The position numbers and the translations under genes are program-made. Shown one piece after another: positions 37,919-46,701 of a stretch of 46,701 nucleotides of DNA. Source of the DNA: an uncultured Treponema sp. (GTDB lineage: Bacteria > Spirochaetota > Spirochaetia > Treponematales > Treponemataceae). Numbering within the stretch: the first letter of the stretch is position 1; the number at the start of each line of letters is the position of its first letter. The DNA is taken from assembly GCA_946540605.1 (NCBI GenBank), contig CAMNIU010000222.1, positions 1 through 46,701 on the forward strand, given 5' to 3'. Under the pieces are notes generated by a model. It did no database searches. It had not been told where the DNA came from and saw nothing but the letters and a program-made list of their open reading frames with translations.

Positions 37919-38995
37919 ATGAAGCTTATTATTTATCTGTTCAAAAAAATCATTCCTCTGTTTTTTGGTGCAATGTTTTTCTTTGCACTTGTACTGAATC
38001 TTGTAGATCTTTTTATGAATATTGCCACATATCTTCAGAATAACTGTTCGCTGAAGGATATGCTTATGGTAATGGCTTACTATGTGCCAAAGACAATCTG
38101 GTATGCGGTTCCCGTTGCAATTCTTTTTTCTTCATCCTATGTACTCAGTGAAATGTATGCCGCAAATGAGATTCAGGCACTTTTAGCTTCTGGTGTTTCA
38201 CTTTTCCGTTTTACAGTTCCGCTTCTGGTTGTGAGTTTTCTTATGGCATTTGGACTTTTTGCCTTTGAAAATAAATTTGTTGTTCAAACTTATGATAAAA
38301 AAGTTGCATTGCAGGATACTCTGCTTCAAAAACAAAAAAATGAAAATAATTCTAATGTAATTGTACTTTCAGATAATGGACGTATTATTTATAAGGCTTC
38401 AAGATATATCGAAAGTCAGAAAAGACTTCGCGGCTGTTATTTTGTTTTTAGAGACGAAAATCGTGCACTGGAGGCAGTCGTTTATAGTTCTCAGGCACAA
38501 TGGAATTCTGAAAAAGCAATATGGGAACTTGAAAAGCCCGTGCAGTATCAGATGGTTGATGATACCTTAAAAATTACACCGGTTTCTCAGGACCTTATAT
38601 CGCAGCTTACGGAATCTTACGAAATCTTCCGTAAAACAAATGTGGATGTTCAGTCTGTTACTGCTGCTGAGGCAAAAGTTTATGTGGAGCATTTAAAAAA
38701 AGCAGGGCTTCCGTATAATGAGGAACTTTCGGAATATTATAAAAAATATGCGTTTCCTTTTATCGTTTTCATTGTTGTATTTTTGTCGATTGGTTTAACA
38801 GGTAAAACCCGTAAAAATGTTTTACTTATAAGTCTTGCATCGTGCATTTCTGCTTCGGTACTTTTTTATGTTACAATGATGGTAACAATGGTACTTGCAA
38901 AGCATGGTTATATTTCTGCATTTTCCGGTGCCTGGTCGCCGGTTATATTCTTTACTATAATTAGTATTGTATTACTGCGGTTTGCCCGCACTTAA
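37919..38995 (+). CDS. LptF/LptG (YjgP/YjgQ) family permease 2
   Basis: 358 residues with the same six-TM plus jellyroll layout: LIIYLFKKIIPLFFGAMFFFALVLNLVDLF, PKTIWYAVPVAILFSSSYVLSEMYAANEIQALLASGVSLFRF, soluble part ~120-265, then YKKYAFPFIVFIVVFLSIGLTGKTRKNVLLISLASCISASVLFYVTMM. It is probably the heterodimer partner of the upstream protein. GGGGCGGG lies just before the ATG. The tgt ATG is 10 nt after its stop, so lpt-like genes and tgt form one transcript. Confidence 0.87.
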   Translation: MKLIIYLFKKIIPLFFGAMFFFALVLNLVDLFMNIATYLQNNCSLKDMLMVMAYYVPKTIWYAVPVAILFSSSYVLSEMYAANEIQALLASGVSLFRFTVPLLVVSFLMAFGLFAFENKFVVQTYDKKVALQDTLLQKQKNENNSNVIVLSDNGRIIYKASRYIESQKRLRGCYFVFRDENRALEAVVYSSQAQWNSEKAIWELEKPVQYQMVDDTLKITPVSQDLISQLTESYEIFRKTNVDVQSVTAAEAKVYVEHLKKAGLPYNEELSEYYKKYAFPFIVFIVVFLSIGLTGKTRKNVLLISLASCISASVLFYVTMMVTMVLAKHGYISAFSGAWSPVIFFTIISIVLLRFART

Positions 38996-39005
38996 TGAGG
39001 TTTTT

Positions 39006-40145
39006 ATGAGTGAAGTTTTGAAGATTTTTGATATAAAGCATAAATCAGCTGATGGAAAGGCTCGTACAGGAACTATACACCTTCCACATGGTGATGTTCG
39101 TACTCCGGTTTTTATGCCGGTTGGTACAAATGCCACAGTTAAGGCTATGCCAAAAGATTTTTTGGAAGAAATCGATTTTGATATTATTCTTGCGAATACA
39201 TATCATCTGTTTTTGCGTCCGGGACCAGATTTAATTAAAGAAGCTGGTGGACTTCATGGCTTTTCTCAGTGGAAGAAAAACTTTTTGACAGACTCTGGTG
39301 GATTCCAAGTTTTCTCGCTTTCTAAACTTCGTAAAATTACAGATGAAGGAGTTCGTTTTCAGAGTCATATTGATGGAAGTTATCACATGTTTACTCCTGA
39401 AAATGTAGTTCAGACTCAAACAAAGTTTAATTCTGATATTCAGATGCAGCTTGATGTTTGTTCCGGCTGGGGTGTTGAACGTAAAGAAGCTGAACGCGCC
39501 TTGAAAATTACAAGCGACTGGCTTCTTCGTGCAAAAGGCGAGTGGGAAAAACAGCGTGAGGCTGGATATAAGGGAATGCTATTCCCTATTGTACAGGGAA
39601 ACTTTTTCGAAGATCTGCGTACAAAAAGTGCGGAGTTTGTTTCTTCACTTGATATGCCTGGAATTGCCATCGGCGGTTTAAGTGTAGGGGAGCCTCCTGC
39701 AGAGTTTACAAAGTTCTTGAACTATACAGTGCAGTTCCTGCCGGAAGACAAGCCGAAATATGTTATGGGAATTGGAACTCCGGAATATATTCTTGATGCA
39801 GTTCAGGCTGGAATTGATATGTTTGACTGTGTTCTTCCAACCCGTAATGCGCGCAATGGTTCATACTTTACACGCCGCGGAATGTTGAGTATTAAGCAGG
39901 AACGCTGGATTCATGATTTTGGTCCTATAGATCCTGACTGTAACTGTAAAGTTTGCCGCACTTATTCCCGAAGTTATTTAAGGCACTTGTTTAAGGAACA
40001 GGAGATTTTGAGTTCAATTCTTGCCAGCTATCATAATCTTTATTTCCTGAACGAGATGCTTAAGGAAATCCGCGTGGCTATTGATGAAGACAGATTTGAA
40101 CAGTACCGCAAGGAGTTCTTAGACAAGTTCCATCAGGGAGTATGA
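39006..40145 (+). CDS. tgt: Queuine tRNA-ribosyltransferase (tRNA-guanine transglycosylase)
   Basis: The enzyme exchanges guanine-34 of tRNA Asp/Asn/His/Tyr for preQ1. Start set at 39006 (GAGG, 5 nt, ATG); a longer frame overlaps the upstream gene. It has 379 residues with FMPVGTNATVKAMPKDF, the catalytic Asp region FLTDSGGFQVFSLSKL, IAIGGLSVGEP, the second Asp in GIDMFDCVLPTRNARNG and the zinc site CNCKVCRTYSRSYLRHL. It works before QueA (17106), so both late queuosine steps are in this window but not linked. Confidence 0.97.
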   Translation: MSEVLKIFDIKHKSADGKARTGTIHLPHGDVRTPVFMPVGTNATVKAMPKDFLEEIDFDIILANTYHLFLRPGPDLIKEAGGLHGFSQWKKNFLTDSGGFQVFSLSKLRKITDEGVRFQSHIDGSYHMFTPENVVQTQTKFNSDIQMQLDVCSGWGVERKEAERALKITSDWLLRAKGEWEKQREAGYKGMLFPIVQGNFFEDLRTKSAEFVSSLDMPGIAIGGLSVGEPPAEFTKFLNYTVQFLPEDKPKYVMGIGTPEYILDAVQAGIDMFDCVLPTRNARNGSYFTRRGMLSIKQERWIHDFGPIDPDCNCKVCRTYSRSYLRHLFKEQEILSSILASYHNLYFLNEMLKEIRVAIDEDRFEQYRKEFLDKFHQGV

Positions 40146-40153
40146 ATATTATA

Positions 40154-40186
40154 ATGGATTGCTTCGCATTGCGTGCTCGCAATCCA
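40154..40186. repeat. REP-like palindrome, family A copy 2
   Basis: ATGGATTGC (40154-40162) and GCAATCCAT (40178-40186) as 9-bp arms. The loop includes TTCGCATTGCG. The right arm is the same as the right end of the 725-790 repeat. AAGGAG for the next gene follows directly. Confidence 0.7.
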
Positions 40187-40200
40187 TATGAAGGAGTATT

Positions 40201-41670
40201 ATGAAAAGGTTTTTACTTTTATTATGTTTGATTTTCTCTTTCTCATTATACGCTCAGAGTGCCGATGAAGAGGTCACCGCTTCAAAAGGCGGCATCTCAG
40301 AAATTCCTGCAGCAAAACGACCTAAGCCAATAGATAAAGAAAAAGCTGAAAAGGCTGCCGAAAAAGATGAATCAGAAAAAGATTACGAAAATAAATCAAA
40401 TACAATTAAGTATGGTGTTCCTTCAGAAATCTCGACCCTTATAGATGAACTTATTAAAAATGATGATCCTCGTTTTACAGAAGAAATTTATGATGTTTTT
40501 CAGGTTTCAAAAAATACTGTAATTAAACAGAAAGCCCTCACTTATTTTAAACAGCGGGAAGATCCTTGTCTTGAAGATTATGCTGTAGAAGTTTTAAATG
40601 ATCCTTATGAAGAAAAGGGCGACCTTGTAAAAGCCTGCTTTCAGTATATTTCTGCAGTAAAAACAAAAGAAGCAATTCCTGCTGTACTTGCACTTATTGA
40701 ATCTGAAAATGAAAATTATTTTAATGATGCAATTGCTGCAATCGGCGAAATTGGCGGACCTTCGGAAGCAATGTTCCTGGTAGAGTATCTTGAACGCGAC
40801 GATCTTAGTGATGCACAACGTCAGACTCTTATGCGTACCTGTGGAAAAATGCACGCAGTTCAAACCTGGGATAAAATGGTAGAGATTGCTGAAGACGAAG
40901 ATGAAAATCTTTATGTGCGAATGTATGCAGCTGAAGCTCTTGGACTTATGGAAAAGAAAGAGTCTATTCCGGTTCTTACAAGTCTTTTTTCAGAAAATGA
41001 TCCGAACCTTCGTCAGTATGTTATAAAAGGACTTTCTCATTTTCCGGATGTAGTAGAAGCAAAGGAAACTATTATTCAGGGAATTCGTGATGAACACTGG
41101 AGAGTTCGGCAGGAAGCAATAAAAACTGCTCGCGAAAATAAAATGGATGATGCTGTTCCGTTCCTGATTTACCGTGCAAAAAACGACAGTGAAAAAGTAA
41201 TCAAAGAAGAAGCTTATACTTCACTTGCTGTAATCAACACTGATGATGGAAATAACTTTATGATTGAGCAGCTTGCAGATAAAAAACTTGGTGATGCAAC
41301 TAAAAAGAAGATTATTGAAGTTCTGCTTAAAGAAGGTCATGCCGGTGAAAAAGAGATTCTGGCACTTGCAGAAGAATGTCTTAAGGATGATAAACGAAAA
41401 GACCTTCGTTATGCCATAGGAAAAGAACTTGCAAAGTACGAAAACGAGTCTTATAATGATATATGTCTTAAATATCTGGAATCCAAAGATTCAACCACAC
41501 AAAGTCTTGGACTTGATATGTATAAGACAAATAAATTTGCTTCTGCCGTTCCTGTAATGAGAGGCATTTATTCAGATAAAAAAGCGAATTCAGGTGTAAA
41601 AAACCGGATTAAAAAAATGCTTTCCATAGAGGATGATGACGAAAAAACAGCAGCAGCAGATGCAAAATAA
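40201..41670 (+). CDS. Secreted HEAT-repeat protein
   Basis: 489 residues with a signal peptide (KRFLLLLCLIFSFSLYAQ) and a charged linker (~25-60, KPIDKEKAEKAAEKDE). About ten to twelve HEAT/PBS-lyase-like helical repeats follow, for example NLYVRMYAAEALGLMEKKESIPVLTSLFSEND, NLRQYVIKGLSHFPD, HWRVRQEAIKTARENKMDDAVPFL and KVIKEEAYTSLAVINTDDG. Such arrays serve as protein-binding scaffolds; here a periplasmic one. Partner unknown. AAGGAG lies 4 nt before the ATG. The next gene begins within its last codons, so the products may be functionally linked. Confidence 0.85.
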   Translation: MKRFLLLLCLIFSFSLYAQSADEEVTASKGGISEIPAAKRPKPIDKEKAEKAAEKDESEKDYENKSNTIKYGVPSEISTLIDELIKNDDPRFTEEIYDVFQVSKNTVIKQKALTYFKQREDPCLEDYAVEVLNDPYEEKGDLVKACFQYISAVKTKEAIPAVLALIESENENYFNDAIAAIGEIGGPSEAMFLVEYLERDDLSDAQRQTLMRTCGKMHAVQTWDKMVEIAEDEDENLYVRMYAAEALGLMEKKESIPVLTSLFSENDPNLRQYVIKGLSHFPDVVEAKETIIQGIRDEHWRVRQEAIKTARENKMDDAVPFLIYRAKNDSEKVIKEEAYTSLAVINTDDGNNFMIEQLADKKLGDATKKKIIEVLLKEGHAGEKEILALAEECLKDDKRKDLRYAIGKELAKYENESYNDICLKYLESKDSTTQSLGLDMYKTNKFASAVPVMRGIYSDKKANSGVKNRIKKMLSIEDDDEKTAAADAK

Positions 41671-43021
41671 AGATCTTCCCGAATATATACAGAAAAAAAA
41701 CTATCAGATGACCTGCTTTATTTGCGCAGCCATCATAATAGAAGGTTTGGTTCTGTCCGCAGTTTCGCTGATAGATTCAAATCTTAAAGTTGTAATAGCT
41801 ACATTAACTTACACTTTATTGATGCTTGCAACTTTGATTTATACCCGTATAACAAAAAAACTCAACTTTTTTTATGTATCGGCTTCGTTAATGGCTATTT
41901 GCCTTACGATGTGGTTTTTATATTCAGGAGGAACCGAAGGTTTTGGTTTAATCTGGATTGCTGTTATTCCCCTTTTTACACTTTATCTGATTCCATTTAA
42001 GGGATTCGTTTTTCTTAATGCAGCAGTACAAGTTTTATTAATGATTGGCTTATGGACTCCGCTTCATAAAACAGCTCTTGTTTATGATTTTTCAGAAGTA
42101 TTTAAAACTCGTTTTCCTCTGCTTTATCTTTTTCAATTTGCGTTTTCTGTTTTCTTAAAACGACGCATTCATATGACAGAAAGTGAGCTTGTAGAGCAGA
42201 AAAATATTCTTGCAACTGAAATAAAACAGGCGGCTTTGATTCAAAAGACTTTTTTTCAACAGGAGTCGGGCATTTATCAAGGCTGGGAACTTGCATATTC
42301 CTGCATTCCGATGGCGGGTATTTCAGGTGACCTTTATGATTTATATCCTGAAAAACAGGAAGATTTGAATTCAAATACAACGCCCGCTGAAAAGAAATCA
42401 GGCAGAATTAAAATAAAAGGTCTTGGACTTTTTGATACTTCGGGACACGGAATTTCAACAGGTCTTATAACTCTTCTTGCTAAAAATATTATTCGTCAGG
42501 AATTCTATGAGTATATGAATAAGGATATCATAGAACTGATGAATCAGATAAACGTTCGGTTCAATGTAGAAAAAGGCGAACTTGAAAACTATATGACAGG
42601 TATCCTTTTGCGTATCGGCGAAAAAGAGGAAAACGGGCATACAAATATAGAATTTGTAAACGCAGGTCATCAGGCCCCTGTTCTTTATAAAAAAAGCAAA
42701 GGTTCTTTTGAACTTTTGAATAATTCTACACTTTCAGTTGGTGCAATCGGCTTGAGTTCAATTGAACCATATTATGATACAATCAACATTTCAATGAGTC
42801 CCGGCGATGAACTGATTTTTTATACAGATGGTGTAATTAATTGTTGTGCACCAGGCGGAAGACGACTTGGACAGCAGGGGTTTATTGATATCCTCGCAGA
42901 AAATATGGAAAAAGATTTGGATGTTCAACTCAGCGATATTATTTCTGACATAGCAAGTTTTAAAGATATTGAACCTTCAAAAGATGACATGACAATTATC
43001 CTTCTTAGATATAAAGGTTAA
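41660..43021 (+). CDS. Membrane-bound SpoIIE/PP2C-type serine phosphatase
   Basis: About 453 residues. The N-terminus has five to six membrane segments (FICAAIIIEGLVLSAVSL, VIATLTYTLLMLATLIY, IAVIPLFTLYLIPFKGFVFLNAAVQVLLMIGLW, LLYLFQFAFSVFL), then a short coiled linker (ESELVEQKNILATEIKQAALIQKTFF). The phosphatase domain has CIPMAGISGDLYDLY (metal Asp), LGLFDTSGHGISTGLITLL, NAGHQAPVLY, DELIFYTDGVINC and PSKDDMTIILL. These residues suggest an active Mn/Mg phosphatase, usually acting on an anti-sigma-factor antagonist. An earlier ATG at 41633 would add nine Gln/Lys-rich residues; 41660 overlaps the preceding stop. Neither has a clear ribosome site. Confidence 0.88.
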   Translation: MQNKDLPEYIQKKNYQMTCFICAAIIIEGLVLSAVSLIDSNLKVVIATLTYTLLMLATLIYTRITKKLNFFYVSASLMAICLTMWFLYSGGTEGFGLIWIAVIPLFTLYLIPFKGFVFLNAAVQVLLMIGLWTPLHKTALVYDFSEVFKTRFPLLYLFQFAFSVFLKRRIHMTESELVEQKNILATEIKQAALIQKTFFQQESGIYQGWELAYSCIPMAGISGDLYDLYPEKQEDLNSNTTPAEKKSGRIKIKGLGLFDTSGHGISTGLITLLAKNIIRQEFYEYMNKDIIELMNQINVRFNVEKGELENYMTGILLRIGEKEENGHTNIEFVNAGHQAPVLYKKSKGSFELLNNSTLSVGAIGLSSIEPYYDTINISMSPGDELIFYTDGVINCCAPGGRRLGQQGFIDILAENMEKDLDVQLSDIISDIASFKDIEPSKDDMTIILLRYKG

Positions 43022-43042
43022 TTGTCAGTCCTTATCCGGCAT

Positions 43043-45661
43043 TTATTGATACAATTTATTTACGAGTGCCAGAGCCTTATTGATGGCTGATTCTTCTTCC
43101 TTACTCCATTCAACATTTTCTTCGATAAGAGTTTCAAGACTTGAATGGCTTTCTACAAGTGCCGTTGAAAATCCCCGCGAAACCTTGAACCAGTAACTTC
43201 CGTTCCCATTATTGTAAAGTGTAATAAAACCGTATTCGCGGCCTTTCTGTTTTGCAATTGCTGTACGCAGAATAAAGGCGAGAGAATCTACAAGCTGTTC
43301 TTTTTGAAGGGGATCATTTACATCAACATTCATATGGCGGTTCCATTTCTTTTCTGGAAGAGGCCGCAGGTCTATGGATTTTGCAATATCAAAAATCAGA
43401 GAAAGTTTTTCGCCGTTGAGTAATGAGCCATTGTCACTTGTGATTACGGAACCTTTCATCTGGCCTGCATTATTCAGCTTGTTTTTGTTTTTCTCATTTT
43501 CGAGAGCCTGCAAAAGCTGCTCAAGAGGAAGCAAAGCTGTTTTTTTACCCTTGATTTTCTTTGTCGTAAATAAAAATCCGCCGAGTGAAAGTGCATCGTC
43601 TGCAGAAGGTGCATCTTGTTCTGCTGCTGCAATTTTTGATTTTTTGCCATTCTTTTTCTGCTGTTCCGCTTCCTGACGGCGAAGAGCTTTTGCCGTGCGA
43701 TTTTTTTCCTGTTCGAGCATGCGGGCTTCTCGTGAACTTTCACGTTCTTTTTTACAGGCCATAAGGCGTTCAAAAAGTTCCGGATTAATTGTATCTAACA
43801 TAGGGCGGGTGAGTGGAGAAACACTCGAGGCATAAATGCGGCTTGTACGGATAATTTCACCAGCTACAATAAATACCGGATCCTTCTTGAACATAACGCT
43901 TCCCGGGTGAATGCAGATGTGGTCTGCGGTAAGGCTGCGGTAGCTTTCACGGCCTGTGCGAATACATACAAACTGAATCATTCCGGCTGCGATACAGCAT
44001 AGATAATCCTGCATGTTGCCTTTACCTTCTACTACAGGAATGCCCATTTTTTCGCTGACAATTTCTATAAGCTGTTCATTTATGTTTTCGATTTCTGACA
44101 TTACGCGTTCATCAAGATAATTTTTCTTGCAGAACTTTTCGCGGTTATCGGTATCTTTGAAGGCTTTAAGAATATTAAGATAGGTACAGAAGTCACCCTG
44201 GATATCCTGGAAACGGTGATGAGCCTTGCGGGCTTCCATTTCTTCGTTCGGTGGAAGCACAAAAGGTGAGTTCGCAGACAAGAAGGATGCTGCAATTAAA
44301 GCCTTGTCCAAAACATCAGGGAATCTCATAATCGCTTCTACAATAATACGGCTGATTCGAGGTTCAAGCGGGAACTTTACCATCATCTGGCCGATTGGAG
44401 ACAGTGTGTTATCTTCTTCAAGTGCATTTAGAATATGCAGCGTATCTACCGCACCAATAATTCCTTCACGTCCCGGGTTCGCAATAAAATCAAAGTCATA
44501 AAAATCTGTAATGCCAAGCTCGCTCATGCGCAGTACTACTTCACTGAGGTCTGTGCGGTAAATCTCTTCTGTTGTATATTCAGGGCGTGTCTCAAAGTCC
44601 TTGCGGGAGTAAAGACGGTAGCAGGTTCCCGGCTGGGTGCGGCCTGCACGTCCTTTACGCTGGTTACAGGAAGCTTTTGAAACAGGAGATTCAATAAGGC
44701 TTGAAGTATAGTTCTTTGGATTATAAAAATTCAGCTTACAAAGGCCGCTGTCAATTACTGTTGTAACGTCACTGATTGTAACTGAGGTCTCAGCAATGTT
44801 AGTTGAAATAACTACCTTTCGTTTGCCTGCCGGTGCGGTTTCAAAAACCCGTTCCTGTTCTTCTTTTGGAAGACGTCCATACAAGGGCAGTATATGAAGA
44901 CGGCGGCCAATAGGAGAGTAGTAGAGCTTATCCATACAGTCCTTGATGATTTTTTCACCCGGAAGGAAAATCAGAATTGCTCCGTCTTCTTCGTTGTCGA
45001 GTACACGGTCTACGGTGTTATAGATTTTTGTGAGAATCTGGTCGCAGCCACTGTCGGTGATTGTTGTACTTCCTCCCGGAACCGGGTCGTAAACAAGAGC
45101 TACAGGGTAAGTTACAGTGTCGATTGAAACTATAGGTGCGTTATCAAAATATTCGCTGAAAACCTGCGTGTTCATTGTAGCTGAACTTACGATTACGCGG
45201 AAGTCGCTGCGCTCTTTAAGTACTCGTTTTACAAGCCCGAGTACAAAGTCAATATTGAGGCTGCGTTCATGCGCTTCATCAATCATTAAAACGCTGTACT
45301 TGCTGAGCCACGGGTCAAGCTTCATTTCCTGAAGTAAGATTCCGTCTGTCATAATTTTTATGCGGGTGTCTTGATTTGTGTAATCTTCAAAACGCATTTT
45401 GTAGCCGACAAGTCCCGGGTAAGTTGTGCCTAACTGCTTTGAAATAAATTCACTTACGCTGAGGGCTGCAATGCGGCGTGGTTGAGTAACGCCAATCATT
45501 CCGTTTGTGGCATAACCTGCTTCGTATAAAATTACGGGAATCTGTGTTGTTTTTCCTGAGCCGGTAGGGCTTTCAACAATTACTACCTGATTATTTTCGA
45601 GGCAGTCTAAAATCTTTTGTTTTTGTTCGTAAACTGGAAGTGACTTATAATCTATTGCCAT
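43043..45661 (-). CDS. DEAH-box ATP-dependent RNA helicase (HrpA/HrpB-like)
   Basis: An 872-residue DExH helicase. Motif I ESPTGSGKTTQIP, Ia TQPRRIAA, II MIDEAHERSLN (DEAH), III SSATMN, IV region GAILIFLPGEKII, V STNIAETSVTI, VI QRKGRAGRTQPGTCYRLYS. The winged-helix/ratchet (HA2) domain follows (NALEEDNTLSPIGQMMVKFPLEPRISRII) with an OB-like C-terminus. A Lys/Arg/Glu-rich stretch at ~640-690 is an unusual insert. HrpA has a role in rescuing stalled ribosomes in E. coli; the role here is not known. The start overlaps the stop of the CapA-like gene by 10 nt, so translation is coupled. It converges on the phosphatase gene with a 21-nt gap. Confidence 0.92.
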   Translation of the reverse strand: MAIDYKSLPVYEQKQKILDCLENNQVVIVESPTGSGKTTQIPVILYEAGYATNGMIGVTQPRRIAALSVSEFISKQLGTTYPGLVGYKMRFEDYTNQDTRIKIMTDGILLQEMKLDPWLSKYSVLMIDEAHERSLNIDFVLGLVKRVLKERSDFRVIVSSATMNTQVFSEYFDNAPIVSIDTVTYPVALVYDPVPGGSTTITDSGCDQILTKIYNTVDRVLDNEEDGAILIFLPGEKIIKDCMDKLYYSPIGRRLHILPLYGRLPKEEQERVFETAPAGKRKVVISTNIAETSVTISDVTTVIDSGLCKLNFYNPKNYTSSLIESPVSKASCNQRKGRAGRTQPGTCYRLYSRKDFETRPEYTTEEIYRTDLSEVVLRMSELGITDFYDFDFIANPGREGIIGAVDTLHILNALEEDNTLSPIGQMMVKFPLEPRISRIIVEAIMRFPDVLDKALIAASFLSANSPFVLPPNEEMEARKAHHRFQDIQGDFCTYLNILKAFKDTDNREKFCKKNYLDERVMSEIENINEQLIEIVSEKMGIPVVEGKGNMQDYLCCIAAGMIQFVCIRTGRESYRSLTADHICIHPGSVMFKKDPVFIVAGEIIRTSRIYASSVSPLTRPMLDTINPELFERLMACKKERESSREARMLEQEKNRTAKALRRQEAEQQKKNGKKSKIAAAEQDAPSADDALSLGGFLFTTKKIKGKKTALLPLEQLLQALENEKNKNKLNNAGQMKGSVITSDNGSLLNGEKLSLIFDIAKSIDLRPLPEKKWNRHMNVDVNDPLQKEQLVDSLAFILRTAIAKQKGREYGFITLYNNGNGSYWFKVSRGFSTALVESHSSLETLIEENVEWSKEEESAINKALALVNKLYQ

Positions 45662-46701
45662 TCTATCAAATCCTTTGTTGTTTCCTTATTAATTTTAATG
45701 CGACGTTCAATATATTTTGCCCAGTTGGTACGTGGAACGTCGTAAAGATAATCTACAAAATCCTGATTGAGGGGTTTAATTACAAACTCATTTGCAGTAT
45801 TTATGTAGGTTGTTATAAAAATCGGCTCACACTTTTTGATTTTTATTGAGCCGTCCTTTTCTTTATGAAGAGTGACTTTGTATAAAAGTCCATCGCCTGT
45901 GTTATCTCGTTCTCCTGTTGGATTTTTGGAAGTAAGCTCAGGCTTTGTTCGTTGTCCGGAAATTGTGTTTCCGTTCGCATACATAATTATTTTATCTCGT
46001 TTTGATTTTGTGTCTATTACTATTTTTCGGTCTTTGATTATGTGTGCGTGGTTAGCCCAGATTACATCTGCACCGGCTTCAAGTAAATCCATGTAAAATT
46101 GATTCTGTTTTTCTGTGATTACGCGGGTGTATTCCGGTTCACTTGTGTGAATTGAAATTATGAAAAGGTCGCAGGGGTGTGCGTTACGAAAATCTTTTAC
46201 ATATTTAATGAAGGCTTTGCGGGATTCTTCATCGGGCTTTATGAAGTTGATGTAGTCTGATGCATCGGGACGATTCAAAAGTTCAGTTATCGGCAAAAAA
46301 AGAATTTTCCAGCCAGAAGCATCAAAATAGTTGTAGGTGAGGGCAGAAAGTTTTGAATCTGCAACCTGCTTTGTGCCGGAAAAATATATGTCGTTTCCGA
46401 AAGTTTCTTTTGTGTATTCGGTAATTGCCTGTGTGGTTTTTATTGTTTCAAGAATACCTGATTTATACTGGTCATTCGTGTGATTGTTGCAGAGTGAAAA
46501 AACATCAAAGCCTGCATCAACTGCAGCCTGAACATATTTTTGTGTCATGTTAAAATTTGGATATGATGAAGCAGAACGTGTTGTATCAACTGGAGCTTCG
46601 ATGTTAGCGAAGGCTAAGTCTGGCTCTGAGATTATGTCGTGCACGTCGCGCCAGATTTTGTCGTATGTTGTAATGTAATAATTTACCGAATGCGCCATTA
46701 T
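45652..46701 (-). CDS. CapA/PgsA-family protein, N-terminus outside window
   Basis: The frame is open to the window edge: the Met at 46698 is preceded by an Ile codon, and IMAH matches the internal GDIMAH-like motif of the family, so the true start lies further right. Homologous features are DLAFANIEAPVD, FDVFSLCNNHTNDQYKSGI, LFIISIHTSEPEY, LLEAGADVIWANHAHIIKDRKI and MYANGNTISGQ, the calcineurin-like metallophosphatase fold of CapA (poly-gamma-glutamate capsule) proteins. Whether it acts on poly-Glu or another envelope polymer cannot be told. It overlaps the downstream helicase gene by 10 nt. Confidence 0.88.
   Translation of the reverse strand: MMAHSVNYYITTYDKIWRDVHDIISEPDLAFANIEAPVDTTRSASSYPNFNMTQKYVQAAVDAGFDVFSLCNNHTNDQYKSGILETIKTTQAITEYTKETFGNDIYFSGTKQVADSKLSALTYNYFDASGWKILFLPITELLNRPDASDYINFIKPDEESRKAFIKYVKDFRNAHPCDLFIISIHTSEPEYTRVITEKQNQFYMDLLEAGADVIWANHAHIIKDRKIVIDTKSKRDKIIMYANGNTISGQRTKPELTSKNPTGERDNTGDGLLYKVTLHKEKDGSIKIKKCEPIFITTYINTANEFVIKPLNQDFVDYLYDVPRTNWAKYIERRIKINKETTKDLIEWQ

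Noticed and set aside
1-46701. tRNA, rRNA or prophage genes
   Set aside because: No T-arm GTTCGAATCC-like motif with matching acceptor stem, no rRNA core sequence and no integrase or phage structural gene was seen by eye.

Overview
The window (about 46.7 kb, moderately AT-rich) looks like the chromosome of a host-associated or rumen-type Treponema (Spirochaetes). The clues are fliI-fliJ, a YebC-RuvC-RuvA-RuvB-QueA set, a ribF-rpsO-pnp-dut-LptF/G-Tgt set, several large lipoproteins of treponemal style, a SPOR protein with a huge acidic spacer, and a GH5 cellulase. The genus is inferred from gene content and protein style, not from a marker-gene comparison. No rRNA, tRNA, CRISPR array, prophage, transposase or complete insertion sequence was found.

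Layout. 0-1.2 kb: the end of fliI, then fliJ (+). 1.2-5.2 kb: a lipoprotein and a TGS-type nucleoside kinase (-). 5.3-18.2 kb: yebC, ruvC, ruvA, ruvB and queA, all (+), but ruvC/ruvA, ruvA/ruvB and ruvB/queA are separated by (-) strand inserts. These inserts are a zinc-homeostasis operon (zur, a small Cys/His membrane protein, a CobW GTPase, a ZnuA-like binding protein), a 1,200-residue lipoprotein, and a GH5 glycosidase. 18.2-24.5 kb: a (-) operon of an NDP-sugar dehydratase, a DegT aminotransferase and three subunits of a divergent molybdenum-hydroxylase-like complex. 24.7-27 kb: a secreted protein and the SPOR protein (+). 27-30.7 kb: ilvE (-), ribF (+), a GGDEF/EAL protein (-). 31-40.1 kb: rpsO, a frame-broken lipoprotein, a PD-(D/E)XK-like protein (-), pnp, a small membrane protein, dut, two LptF/LptG-family permeases and tgt. 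40.2-46.7 kb: a HEAT-repeat protein and a SpoIIE-type phosphatase (+), then a DEAH helicase and a CapA-like protein (-) that runs off the right edge.

Main observations. (1) The GH5 protein appears circularly permuted: the segment that normally follows the nucleophile strand (FWWDC, then a helix ending VIDGIMKSYEG) lies directly after the signal peptide, and the protein ends 13 residues after the nucleophile. (2) At least five genes (GH5, ruvA, ruvB, queA, ribF) have a -10 hexamer 6-7 nt before the start codon and no Shine-Dalgarno, so leaderless transcripts are predicted. Three of them follow the inserts that split the ruv/queA cluster. (3) A 63-bp element with conserved arms and an unrelated core of exactly 21 bp lies just after both rpsO and pnp. 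(4) Three palindromes with centres 84-85 bp apart lie upstream of the nuclease-like gene. (5) At least six families of REP-like palindromes fill intergenic spaces, and one similar palindrome sits inside a reading frame.
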